Positions 34,514 to 41,626 of a DNA stretch of 44,704 nucleotides are shown piece after piece. The stretch comes from an uncultured Clostridia bacterium. Its GTDB lineage: Bacteria > Bacillota > Clostridia > Christensenellales > CAG-138. The position numbers and the translations under genes are program-made. Below the pieces are notes generated by a model. It had not been told where the DNA came from, searched no databases, and saw only the letters and a program-made list of their open reading frames with translations. Each line of letters opens with the position of its first letter. The first letter of the stretch is position 1. Location: NCBI GenBank assembly GCA_947306125.1, contig CAMZFO010000004.1, positions 1 to 44,704 on the forward strand. The letters are read 5' to 3'.

Positions 34514-35686
34514 ATGAAGATCGACAGGCGCAAAAAAATACTGCCCTGGTGGGTCTCCGCAATCATCTGTCTGCTCATCGTTTTCGGCGTTTTCACTCTC
34601 TTCGCCGTGCCGATGGGGCTTTCGAATATGTTCAGCACTCTGATGAACACCGCGTTCGAGATACTCGTCAACACATGCCTTTACATAATGGCAATAGCGG
34701 TGCTGATGGGCGCTCTTTCGGCGATATTCACGGAGTTCGGCGTAGTCCGCCTGTTAAATAAGATACTTTCCCCGCTGATGAAGCCCGTTTACGAGCTTCC
34801 CGGAGCCGCCGCGCTGGGCATAGTCACGACTTATCTTTCGGATAACCCCGCAATTCTTTCGCTTGCCGACGACAGGGGCTTCAGGTCCTTCTTCAAGAGG
34901 TATCAGCTCCCCGCGCTCACCAACATAGGCACCTCGTTCGGCATGGGCCTTATAGTCACCACCTATATGTTGGGTCAGGAGGGCGCCGCGGGCACAAATC
35001 TCATGCCGGCCATACTCGTCGGCAACTTCTCCGCGATAATCGGAAGCATAGTCAGCACGAGGATAATGCTCTCCTTCACCAAGAAGATATTCGGCAAGGA
35101 CGCTCCCTCCGTGGACGAGGAGGAGAACGTGCCCAAGAAGGTCGTTCACGAGTCCGAGCATACGCTGGGCATGAGGATAATGAACGCTCTGCTCGACGGC
35201 GGCAAGGGCGGCGTGCAGCTGGGCCTTGGCATAATCCCCGGCGTCGTCATAATCTGCACTCTCGTAATGATGCTGACCAACTCCGCTCCCGAGGGCGGCT
35301 ACACCGGCGCGGCTTACGAGGGCATAGGGCTGCTCCCCGTGATAGCGGACAAGATCAATTTCGTATTGAAGCCCCTCTTCGGCTTCGCGTCCGCGGGCGG
35401 CATCTCCGTTCCCATAACCGCCCTTGGCTCCGCGGGCGCCGCAATGGGTCTCGTGCCCAATCTGCTTACGACCGGCCTTGCCAACGCCCATGACGTCGCT
35501 GTATTCACGGCAATGTGCATGTGCTGGAGCGGCTATCTTTCCACTCACGTTTCCATGATGGACAGCCTCGGTTATAAATATCTCACCGGCAAGGCGATCC
35601 TTTCGCATACCGTCGGCGGGCTTGCGGCGGGCGTCGCGGCAAACTGGATCTACAGGCTCGTCGCGCTCATATTCGCTCTGGCATGA
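34514..35686 (+). CDS. CD0519/CD1768-type multi-pass membrane protein (nucleoside-recognition-like transporter)
   Basis: A polytopic inner-membrane protein of about 390 residues with roughly ten helices. Segments such as GIVTTYLSDNPAILSLADD and TNIGTSFGMGLIVTTYMLG, the two-part architecture, and the repeated GxxG/helix-break pattern fit the nucleoside-recognition/Gate (SpoIIM/YjiG-like) family, which Clostridia annotation names CD0519/CD1768. The substrate is unknown. The start is uncertain: the ORF track begins at 34367, inside the LysR dyad, with a basic non-helical extension; MKIDRRKKILPWW at 34514 gives a normal N-terminus close to the first helix, but the ribosome site is weak. It is divergent from a LysR gene and probably its target. 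Confidence 0.75.
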   Translation: MKIDRRKKILPWWVSAIICLLIVFGVFTLFAVPMGLSNMFSTLMNTAFEILVNTCLYIMAIAVLMGALSAIFTEFGVVRLLNKILSPLMKPVYELPGAAALGIVTTYLSDNPAILSLADDRGFRSFFKRYQLPALTNIGTSFGMGLIVTTYMLGQEGAAGTNLMPAILVGNFSAIIGSIVSTRIMLSFTKKIFGKDAPSVDEEENVPKKVVHESEHTLGMRIMNALLDGGKGGVQLGLGIIPGVVIICTLVMMLTNSAPEGGYTGAAYEGIGLLPVIADKINFVLKPLFGFASAGGISVPITALGSAGAAMGLVPNLLTTGLANAHDVAVFTAMCMCWSGYLSTHVSMMDSLGYKYLTGKAILSHTVGGLAAGVAANWIYRLVALIFALA

Positions 35687-35693
35687 TAAGGAT

Positions 35694-35776
35694 GGAATTC
35701 CTCAAGGGAATTCCGGAGAAACTATATACCCCTCATCCGTCGCCGGTTGGCGACACCTTCCCCGCCCGGGGGAAGG
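35694..35776. repeat. Hairpins after the transporter gene, including a CCTTCCCC repeat fragment
   Basis: GGAATTCC, a 5-nt loop, and GGAATTCC (35694-35714), then CCTCATCCGTCGCC and CCTTCCCC/GGGGAAGG (35756-35776). The latter matches the hairpins near 14201 and 22799, here in inverted orientation relative to GGATGAGG. Confidence 0.6.
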
Positions 35777-35801
35777 CTGAATGGGGAGCTGCATCTAACG
35801 A

Positions 35802-37187
35802 ATGATACTCTCAAGCGCCGAACAGCATAAGCGAATGACGGAAAAGGCGATCCCGGGGCTCGTGACCTCGCTCGCCGTTCCGACTACTTTAAGTCAGCTC
35901 ATAACCATCATCTATAACACGGCGGATACCTATTTCGTTTCGCATATCGGCACCAGCGCTTCCGGTGCGGTCGGCGTTTCTTTTGCGCTCCAATCCATAA
36001 TACAGGCGGTGGGCTTCGGCGTCAGCATGGGCTGCGCGAGCCTCGTTTCAAGGCGCCTCGGTGAAAAGAAGGACCGGGAGGCGGAGACCTACGCGAACAG
36101 CGCTGTTTTCGCGGCGATAGTGCTGGGGCTCCTGCTCACCGTATCCGGCCTTTCGTGCCTCTCGCCCCTCATGCGCCTGCTCGGCGCGACGGACACCATA
36201 CTGCCCTTCTCCTGCGCCTATTCCCGCATAATACTCATGAACGCTCCGGTCATGTGCACCTCGTTCGTGCTTAACAACATACTGAAATCCGAGGGCGAGG
36301 CAAGGCTCTCCATGATCGGCCTCTGCGCGGGCGGCCTCATCAATATCGGGCTCGATCCGCTCTTCATATTCACCTTCAAAATGGGCATTTCCGGCGCCGC
36401 GCTCGCGACCGTCGTAAGCCAGATAGTCAGCCTCACGATACTCGTGTTCATGTTCCGCTCGGGCAGGAGCATAATTAAGCTCCGCGTCTCGGCGGTATCG
36501 AAGGAGTTCTCGACCTATTGGCAGCTCGTCAAGATAGGCTTCCCCACCATCTGCCGTCAGGGCATGGGCAGCGTCGCCTCGGCGCTTTTAAACCGCGGAG
36601 CCGCGCTTTACGGCGGCGAGTTCGCGGACGCATCGGTCGCGGCGGTCACCATTTCGAATAAGATCTATATGCTCGTCAGGTCCATGATGATCGGCATAGG
36701 GCAGGGCTTCCAGCCCATTGCGGGCTATAATTACGGTGCGAAGCTCTATTCAAGGGTCAAAAAGGCCTTCTGGTTCTCCGTGCTCGCAGGCACCTGCATA
36801 TGCACCGCGGCTTCGGTCGCGATAGGTCTCAATACGGGCGCCATAATCCGCTGGTTCCGCGACGACCCGAAGGTTGTCGAAATAGGCGCGCTCGCGCTCA
36901 CCTTCGCCGCCGCCGTGATGCCGCTTATGGCGTATTCCACCTTCGTAAATCAGCTCTATCAATGCCTGGGGTTCAGCCTCTGGGCTTCGGTGCTGGCCTC
37001 CTGCCGTCAGGGCATATTCTTCATACCCATAATACTCCTGCTGCCGCGCGCGATAGGGCTCATGGGCGTGCAGATGGCGCAGCCCGCCGCCGACCTCATG
37101 ACCTTCCTCGTCTCCGTGCCGTTCCAGATAGTGTTCTTCAAAACGGTGCTGAATAAGCAGGATGCGGGGCTTCCCCGGCCTGAGTGA
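35802..37187 (+). CDS. MATE family multidrug/Na+ exporter
   Basis: A 461-residue membrane protein with 12 predicted helices in two related halves, the MATE layout. Family stretches include PTTLSQLITIIYNTADTYFVS at the N-terminal helix pair, GFGVSMGCASLVSRRLGEK, and GQGFQPIAGYNYGAKLYSRV in the second half. It should export drugs or metabolites in exchange for Na+ or H+; the substrate cannot be told. The start at 35802 follows a weak GGGGAG site; an in-frame ATG at 35835 is an alternative. It is monocistronic, in front of a strong hairpin. Confidence 0.9.
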   Translation: MILSSAEQHKRMTEKAIPGLVTSLAVPTTLSQLITIIYNTADTYFVSHIGTSASGAVGVSFALQSIIQAVGFGVSMGCASLVSRRLGEKKDREAETYANSAVFAAIVLGLLLTVSGLSCLSPLMRLLGATDTILPFSCAYSRIILMNAPVMCTSFVLNNILKSEGEARLSMIGLCAGGLINIGLDPLFIFTFKMGISGAALATVVSQIVSLTILVFMFRSGRSIIKLRVSAVSKEFSTYWQLVKIGFPTICRQGMGSVASALLNRGAALYGGEFADASVAAVTISNKIYMLVRSMMIGIGQGFQPIAGYNYGAKLYSRVKKAFWFSVLAGTCICTAASVAIGLNTGAIIRWFRDDPKVVEIGALALTFAAAVMPLMAYSTFVNQLYQCLGFSLWASVLASCRQGIFFIPIILLLPRAIGLMGVQMAQPAADLMTFLVSVPFQIVFFKTVLNKQDAGLPRPE

Positions 37188-37199
37188 TAAGCAATAATG

Positions 37200-37224
37200 A
37201 ACGGGACCGGAAACCGGTCCCGTT
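37200..37224 (+). terminator. Terminator-like hairpin after the MATE gene
   Basis: AACGGGACCGG, AAA, CCGGTCCCGTT is an 11-bp perfect stem 12 bp past the stop codon. A T-run appears only about 12 nt later, so termination strength is uncertain. Confidence 0.6.
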
Positions 37225-37296
37225 CACTAATAGGAGTTTTTTCCCGCGCCGCGCGGGGAAGGCTGGCGGTCGTCATATCAATAACGCCGCTCCTAA

Positions 37297-38355
37297 TTAT
37301 TCAGCGTCTCTGCTTATGAACCTCCACGTGCTGCCGCCGTCAGACGTTTCGAATAAGAGGGTCTCTCTTCTATAGTCATCGTAATAAAGGCATACAGCAA
37401 GCGCGCCCCTTTCCCCTTTGAACACGGGAGCATATGCAAAAGAGCATCCATAGCCCGAATACTCTTGGGGGACTTCAAGCTCAAGCGCTTTCCAGCTTTC
37501 CCCTCCGTCGTCGGTGGCGAAGACACGAAATCCTCGGCCTTCCTCAAAATCCCAGCCTGTCAAGCAGAGATAGCCGACCTTATCTGAAAGGATCACGGCG
37601 TCGGTCAACTCACCGCGCTCTCCGTTTTTTGCTCCGAACTCATAATAATTCTCGCCGTCGTCCGTGCGCCATATCGTGATCACCTGACGATTCATGCAGA
37701 CTTCCCAGTCGGGAAGAATAAACCAATCTTCACCGCAATAACCCTGCATCGGCGAGCTTCCGAAGTTTTCCGTTTCGAATTGAGTGCGTATTGAATCCAT
37801 TCCCCAATACTGTTTCCTGTATTCGATTATTTTTTCTATCGCCTCCTTATACGTTTCAAGCGGCAGCTCCGAAACGCAGTCTACGCATAGGTAATGATCC
37901 ATTGCGTCTTCTTCGTTCGATAGCTGCAGATAGGATGAGAACGCCCCTATACTGCCGCCCTCGAACCTTCCGGGGTTATCAAACCAGCAAGCCGGGTTCG
38001 CCGAAGGCAAACTTGAAAGCAGCGCATCGTCTATTTCTCCGGATGAAAGGTAGTCCTCGATCATTGCGGCGTATTCGCCTTTTATGCTCTTATACTCCTT
38101 CACGTCCCAACTGCAGGCTTCGGTTTCCTGTCGGTCTGAAGCTTCCGTCGATGCCGGAGCAGGCTCTTCGGTCAAAACCGGAGTATTCCCGGCCAGCGGA
38201 TCCAGAGATAAAATCGGCGCAGCGGTAAGGTGATCAGTTACGGAAGGCGTATGATCGGCATTCCCCGATTTGCTCTTATTGCAGCATACCAGCGACAAAA
38301 GCATTCCTGCCGCCAACAAAAGCATCAAAGCGGTTTTCAATAGTTTCTTTCTCAT
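37297..38355 (-). CDS. Lipoprotein with Asp-box (BNR-like) repeats, in a sigma-factor operon
   Basis: A 352-residue protein. A signal peptide (residues 1-24) ends in a lipobox-like SLVCC, followed by a Thr/Pro/Glu-rich linker to about residue 85. The C-terminal half has at least three Asp-box-like motifs: TDDGENYY, TDDGGESW and SDGGSTW, the turn motif of beta-propeller blades as in sialidases and photosystem II assembly factors. No sialidase catalytic set was recognised. The gene starts 12 bp after the stop of a 14-codon ORF and follows the sigma/membrane-regulator genes in the same direction with short gaps, so it is probably in their operon and may help sense the envelope signal. AGAGGA precedes the ATG. 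Confidence 0.85.
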   Translation of the reverse strand: MRKKLLKTALMLLLAAGMLLSLVCCNKSKSGNADHTPSVTDHLTAAPILSLDPLAGNTPVLTEEPAPASTEASDRQETEACSWDVKEYKSIKGEYAAMIEDYLSSGEIDDALLSSLPSANPACWFDNPGRFEGGSIGAFSSYLQLSNEEDAMDHYLCVDCVSELPLETYKEAIEKIIEYRKQYWGMDSIRTQFETENFGSSPMQGYCGEDWFILPDWEVCMNRQVITIWRTDDGENYYEFGAKNGERGELTDAVILSDKVGYLCLTGWDFEEGRGFRVFATDDGGESWKALELEVPQEYSGYGCSFAYAPVFKGERGALAVCLYYDDYRRETLLFETSDGGSTWRFISRDAE

Positions 38356-38367
38356 AACAATCCTCTT

Positions 38368-38412
38368 TCATTTAAGCAATACAACTAAAACTAATGCAAA
38401 AAGCTTTCTCAT
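38368..38412 (-). CDS. 14-residue hydrophobic mini-ORF
   Basis: ATG to TGA encodes MRKLFALVLVVLLK. It has AGGGGGG 6 nt upstream, starts 18 bp after the membrane-regulator stop codon, and ends 12 bp before the lipoprotein start, so it is well placed to be translated. It could be a real small membrane peptide, a translational-coupling leader, or the remnant of a signal peptide whose gene decayed (it resembles the lipoprotein N-terminus MRKKLLKTALMLLL). Too short for the ORF track. Confidence 0.45.
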   Translation of the reverse strand: MRKLFALVLVVLLK

Positions 38413-38430
38413 GTCAGTCCCCCCTGTTTC

Positions 38431-39300
38431 TCAGTTGTTTCCTATTTCGCTGAAAAAAGATTCTATCTGCTCAAGCGAATAAACGTGGAAGTATCGCGTA
38501 TCTGATGGATCGGACGTCCTGTAATATCCCTGCAGTTCGGAGTAAATTGCATTATCATATGAGTTGATATAATCAAGAAGCTCATTTACGAGCTTTTCGT
38601 CAGAGGCATAATTGGTAAAAGGATGATCCTTGATATTCTGCTCTGTTTCCATGCTCATTACTCCTCTGTGGTCAATGAGATAAACACCGCCTTCATCGGA
38701 TGCTGCGGCATACAGCATGGCTATGTCCGTTCCGACAATGTCATAGGCTCCGGGATAGATCGAATGTTTCCACGGGATCAATCCGACAAGGAGTTTATCA
38801 CCGTACGTATACAGAGGCGAGTCTTCCATGTGATATTCCGAGTTGCCCATCTGGAATATAACAATGGTTTCCGGCAATTCGCCCTTGTATACGCGCTCGA
38901 CCTCTGCTTCAAAATAAGTGCCGACTTTGGTTTCACTGAGCCAGTTGCGAATCGTCACCATGCATACCGCATCGGCCGCCTCATACATCTGGGCAAGATC
39001 GTAGTTTTTCAGGTAGCGTGCATCGCTCGAGCCGCCTCCCACCTGCACCGGCGGCAGCACCGCGTCCTTCGGCACGGAGGTATCCGCCATGAACGCATAC
39101 TGCGCGGGAAGCTTTGCCCCGTTATTTGAAGAGGCGGCATTCACTATCCCGAACGCGGCTCCCGCAGCGACGATCAGCGCAGCAGCTGCGGCTGCAAATC
39201 GGAAAGCCTTTCTCGGGCGGGAAGCTTTCGCCTCAAACTCACAGCTCAGCGCCTCGTCGTCAAGGTCTCCTATCAGCCTGTTTATAGTTTCAGTTTTCAT
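38431..39300 (-). CDS. Membrane-anchored putative anti-sigma factor, module 1
   Basis: A 289-residue protein with a short cytoplasmic N-terminus (about 30 residues, no HxxxCxxC zinc motif), one transmembrane helix (about 34-56), and a 230-residue extracytoplasmic domain. It overlaps the sigma-factor gene by 4 bp (ATGA), the classic coupling of a sigma/anti-sigma pair, so binding and release of the sigma factor is inferred. The outer domain shares LPPxQVG, the NWLSE...YFEAEV stretch and SPLYTYGDKLLV with the protein at 40026-40877, so the two are paralogues. I do not recognise a named sensor family. Lower GC than average for the window. Confidence 0.8.
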   Translation of the reverse strand: MKTETINRLIGDLDDEALSCEFEAKASRPRKAFRFAAAAAALIVAAGAAFGIVNAASSNNGAKLPAQYAFMADTSVPKDAVLPPVQVGGGSSDARYLKNYDLAQMYEAADAVCMVTIRNWLSETKVGTYFEAEVERVYKGELPETIVIFQMGNSEYHMEDSPLYTYGDKLLVGLIPWKHSIYPGAYDIVGTDIAMLYAAASDEGGVYLIDHRGVMSMETEQNIKDHPFTNYASDEKLVNELLDYINSYDNAIYSELQGYYRTSDPSDTRYFHVYSLEQIESFFSEIGNN

Positions 39301-39857
39301 ATTATAAAGCTCCTTTCGGTCAAATAATTTTTCAGGTCCGTTCGGATCCTGAACAGCTCCGTTTTTACGGAGCCGGGTGATACGGCGTTCTCCTTTGCTA
39401 TCCGGACTATGCTTTCATAGCGGAAATATCTTGCAATGAAGATCCGCCTCTTCCTTTCGGGCAGCGTCATTAAAAACGCGCTTATCGCCTCCCGAAGATC
39501 GCGCTCCATGGCCGCCTCTTCCGGATCCTCTCTTCCCGAGACCAGTTCCGAAAGCTCGGACAGCACTGCATCCGCTTCGGGCAGCTTTCGCTTGTAGCTC
39601 GCGTTATGCTTTCTTCTGTCGAGAGCGGTGTTTCTGGTAACGCGCGCAAGGAATGCGCCGAAGTGCATGGGGCTCGCGGGAGGTATCGCGTTCCATACCT
39701 TGTACAGCGCATCGTTCACGCACTCCTCCGCGTCCTCTTTGTTTCCGAGCACGTTCATCGCAAGCTTCATGCAATAGCGCCCGTAGGCTTTCTGCGCCTC
39801 CAACAGCGCGGATGGATCCCTGCTCAGAAAAAGCTCTGTTATCTTTCCGTCCTGCAC
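39297..39857 (-). CDS. ECF-type RNA polymerase sigma factor, module 1
   Basis: A 186-residue extracytoplasmic-function sigma factor. Region 2 is visible around NKEDAEECVNDALYKVWNAIP and FGAFLARVTRNTALD; region 4 is the LPERKRRIFIARYFRYESIVRIAKENAVS helix-turn-helix. The start is GTG 39857, with AAGGAGG 5 nt upstream; an overlapping ATG is out of frame. It heads an operon with the putative anti-sigma factor, the 14-codon ORF and the Asp-box lipoprotein. A TGTAAC-17 bp-CGTC promoter, the SigX-like ECF pattern, lies 45 bp upstream, suggesting autoregulation. The paralogous module 2 lies directly upstream on the same strand. Confidence 0.93.
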   Translation of the reverse strand: MQDGKITELFLSRDPSALLEAQKAYGRYCMKLAMNVLGNKEDAEECVNDALYKVWNAIPPASPMHFGAFLARVTRNTALDRRKHNASYKRKLPEADAVLSELSELVSGREDPEEAAMERDLREAISAFLMTLPERKRRIFIARYFRYESIVRIAKENAVSPGSVKTELFRIRTDLKNYLTERSFII

Positions 39858-39901
39858 ATGAACCTCCTTTTGCGTCGATTGAAAGACCTTTCACTTGTAA
39901 A

Positions 39902-39928
39902 GACGACGTTTGAATGAGAAAGGTTACA
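39902..39928 (-). promoter_or_regulatory. Candidate ECF-type (SigX-like) promoter of module 1
   Basis: Minus strand TGTAAC, 17 bp, CGTC, matching the Bacillus SigX-type consensus (TGTAAC-N17-CGWC). No sigma-A promoter was seen in the same gap, so autoregulation by the sigma factor is plausible. Confidence 0.55.
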
Positions 39929-40025
39929 CAAAAACACATCCGGCAAGAATGTGCTTTCCCGATACGATCATAAAGCTGTTTCGTTCCTAAGCCGAAATGC
40001 GCTGGCAGCGGTAAAACACAGCGCT

Positions 40026-40877
40026 TCACTCAAGTCCTTTTATGTAATCGATTATTTCCTCCACGCGGTAAATCCGAAGAGGAGCATATGAGTTCGCGGA
40101 ATGCACTGCATTGGTTGCTATGATCTCCGCGGCAGCGGCGTCATGCTCCCCTATGGCGTCTATGACGGCGTCCAGTATCGCCTTATCCCCGGCAAGATCC
40201 TCAAAATCCGCGCCTTCGTCATTTTGCTCTATTAAATAGGTGAAGGTGCAGTTGTGATTTACGGCATAGCGGCCTCCGTCCGGCGTCTCGGCAATATAGA
40301 AGAAGGAATGATCGACTCCTACCGGAGCATAGCAGTTCTCATACTGCATGCCGCCCCAATTGACGTCCTTAAGGAACACGAGCAGCTTGTCGCCGTAAGT
40401 GAAGAGGGGCGAGCCGCTCAGCGTCCATTCCGAATCGCCGAACTGGCAGAGCACTATGTGCTCGGGCACGCTGCCGCTTATGACCTCATCGACCTTGGCT
40501 TCAAAATAGGTGGAAGTGGTCTCGTGATCCTCCGAGAGCCAGCTGCCGATGGTGATTATGCAGGCGGCCTTTGAGTTTGCAAGGGCGGAGGTCAGGGAGT
40601 AGGCCCGCGACTTTGTGCTCGTATAGCCTTTCTTACCCACCTGGGATGGCGGCAGCACGATCTCCTTGGGGGCGGAGGGCGTTTCCCCGGGATAATTCGC
40701 TCCCGCGGCCTGCGCTATCCCGAACGCGGCGCCGGCAATTATGAGCAGCGCGGCGGCCGCGGCGGCGATCATTTTAATGGCTCTGCGCGAGCGGGAACGG
40801 GAGGCGGCCCTTTCGCTCCTTTCGACGAGCGATTCGTCTATCTCGCCGAAGCTTGAAAACAGATCCTTGTTATTCAT
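40026..40877 (-). CDS. Membrane-anchored putative anti-sigma factor, module 2
   Basis: A 283-residue protein with the same layout as module 1: an Arg/Ser-rich cytoplasmic N-terminus, one transmembrane helix (about 33-58), and an outer domain with LPPSQVG, the GSWLSED...YFEAKV stretch, and LFTYGDKLLVFL. It overlaps the upstream sigma gene by 8 bp. The role as anti-sigma factor is inferred from this overlap and topology; no zinc-binding ASD motif is visible. The paralogous outer domains differ enough (for example around the Cys positions and C-termini) to sense different signals. Confidence 0.8.
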   Translation of the reverse strand: MNNKDLFSSFGEIDESLVERSERAASRSRSRRAIKMIAAAAAALLIIAGAAFGIAQAAGANYPGETPSAPKEIVLPPSQVGKKGYTSTKSRAYSLTSALANSKAACIITIGSWLSEDHETTSTYFEAKVDEVISGSVPEHIVLCQFGDSEWTLSGSPLFTYGDKLLVFLKDVNWGGMQYENCYAPVGVDHSFFYIAETPDGGRYAVNHNCTFTYLIEQNDEGADFEDLAGDKAILDAVIDAIGEHDAAAAEIIATNAVHSANSYAPLRIYRVEEIIDYIKGLE

Positions 40878-41427
40878 CTATAAAACCCTCCTTTATGAGA
40901 TAAGCTCTGAGTTTTTTGCGCGTGCGGCCGAGAATGACCGCCGCGTGCTTTTCGTTGAGCCCGTATGAACGGGCGATCTGCTTGACGGGCTCCGAGTAAA
41001 AGCAGCGGCGGATGAGGATATTCGCTTCCCTTTCGGGCAGACCGCGGATGAATCCGTTCACCGCGCGGCCGAGCTCCCGCGTCTCCGCCTCGCCCGCGGT
41101 GTCGGCGGAGGAGGGGAGCACCTCTGCAAGCTCGTCGAGCACGGTTTGGGCCTCGCCCCGCTTCTGCCTGCCCGCCCGCTCGAGCCTTTCAAGCGCGAGC
41201 CTGCGGGTGATCTTTGCAAGGTAGGCGCGGAGCCGGATCGGCTTTTCCGGGGGTATGGCGTTCCACGCGCGCGAGAGCGTGTCGAGCACGCATTCCTCCG
41301 CGTCGAGCCTGTCTTCAAGCAGCGCGAATGCGACCTTAAAGCAATAGGCGCCGTAGCTTTCTTTCGTCGCCTCTATCGCGCGCTCGTCCCTGTTAAAATA
41401 AAGCTCGATAAGCTCCGTATCCTTCAT
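40870..41427 (-). CDS. ECF-type RNA polymerase sigma factor, module 2
   Basis: A 185-residue ECF sigma factor paralogous to 39297-39857. Region 2 includes DRLDAEECVLDTLSRAWNAIPPEKP and the RAYLAKITRRLALE helix; region 4 includes LPEREANILIRRCFYSEPVKQIARSYGLN. The ATG at 41427 has GGAGGAAG just upstream. Its 3' end overlaps the putative anti-sigma gene by 8 bp. Unlike module 1 it has a housekeeping-type promoter (TTGACA-17 bp-TATAAT); a GTCTTTA...GTGAA element shared with the module 1 leader lies nearer the gene. Confidence 0.92.
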   Translation of the reverse strand: MKDTELIELYFNRDERAIEATKESYGAYCFKVAFALLEDRLDAEECVLDTLSRAWNAIPPEKPIRLRAYLAKITRRLALERLERAGRQKRGEAQTVLDELAEVLPSSADTAGEAETRELGRAVNGFIRGLPEREANILIRRCFYSEPVKQIARSYGLNEKHAAVILGRTRKKLRAYLIKEGFIDE

Positions 41428-41522
41428 TTCTTCCTCCGAAGCGCTTTTTTTAGCCCTTCACCCATAAAGACAGTTTTTTAGGCCGTATACAACCGCACGG
41501 CAAAAATATATTTTATGAGGCG

Positions 41523-41551
41523 ATTATAATTCTTTTTCGCTGCCGTGTCAA
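41523..41551 (-). promoter_or_regulatory. Sigma-A promoter of ECF module 2
   Basis: Minus strand TTGACA, 17 bp, TATAAT, about 95 bp upstream of the sigma gene start and divergent from the ABC exporter promoter. Confidence 0.8.
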
Positions 41552-41568
41552 TAAACGCGCATTTTCGG

Positions 41569-41597
41569 TTGAAAAACGGGCCGGGATGATGTAGAAT
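41569..41597 (+). promoter_or_regulatory. Promoter of the ABC exporter gene
   Basis: TTGAAA, 17 bp, TAGAAT, about 30 bp upstream of the start codon, which has GGGAGGG in front. Confidence 0.7.
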
Positions 41598-41626
41598 AAA
41601 ATAAATATATACCCCGGGAGGGAACC

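Noticed and set aside
37225-37296. Hairpin with a T-run as a terminator of the Asp-box lipoprotein operon
   Set aside because: On the minus strand the hairpin is followed by A residues, so it does not fit an intrinsic terminator for that direction.
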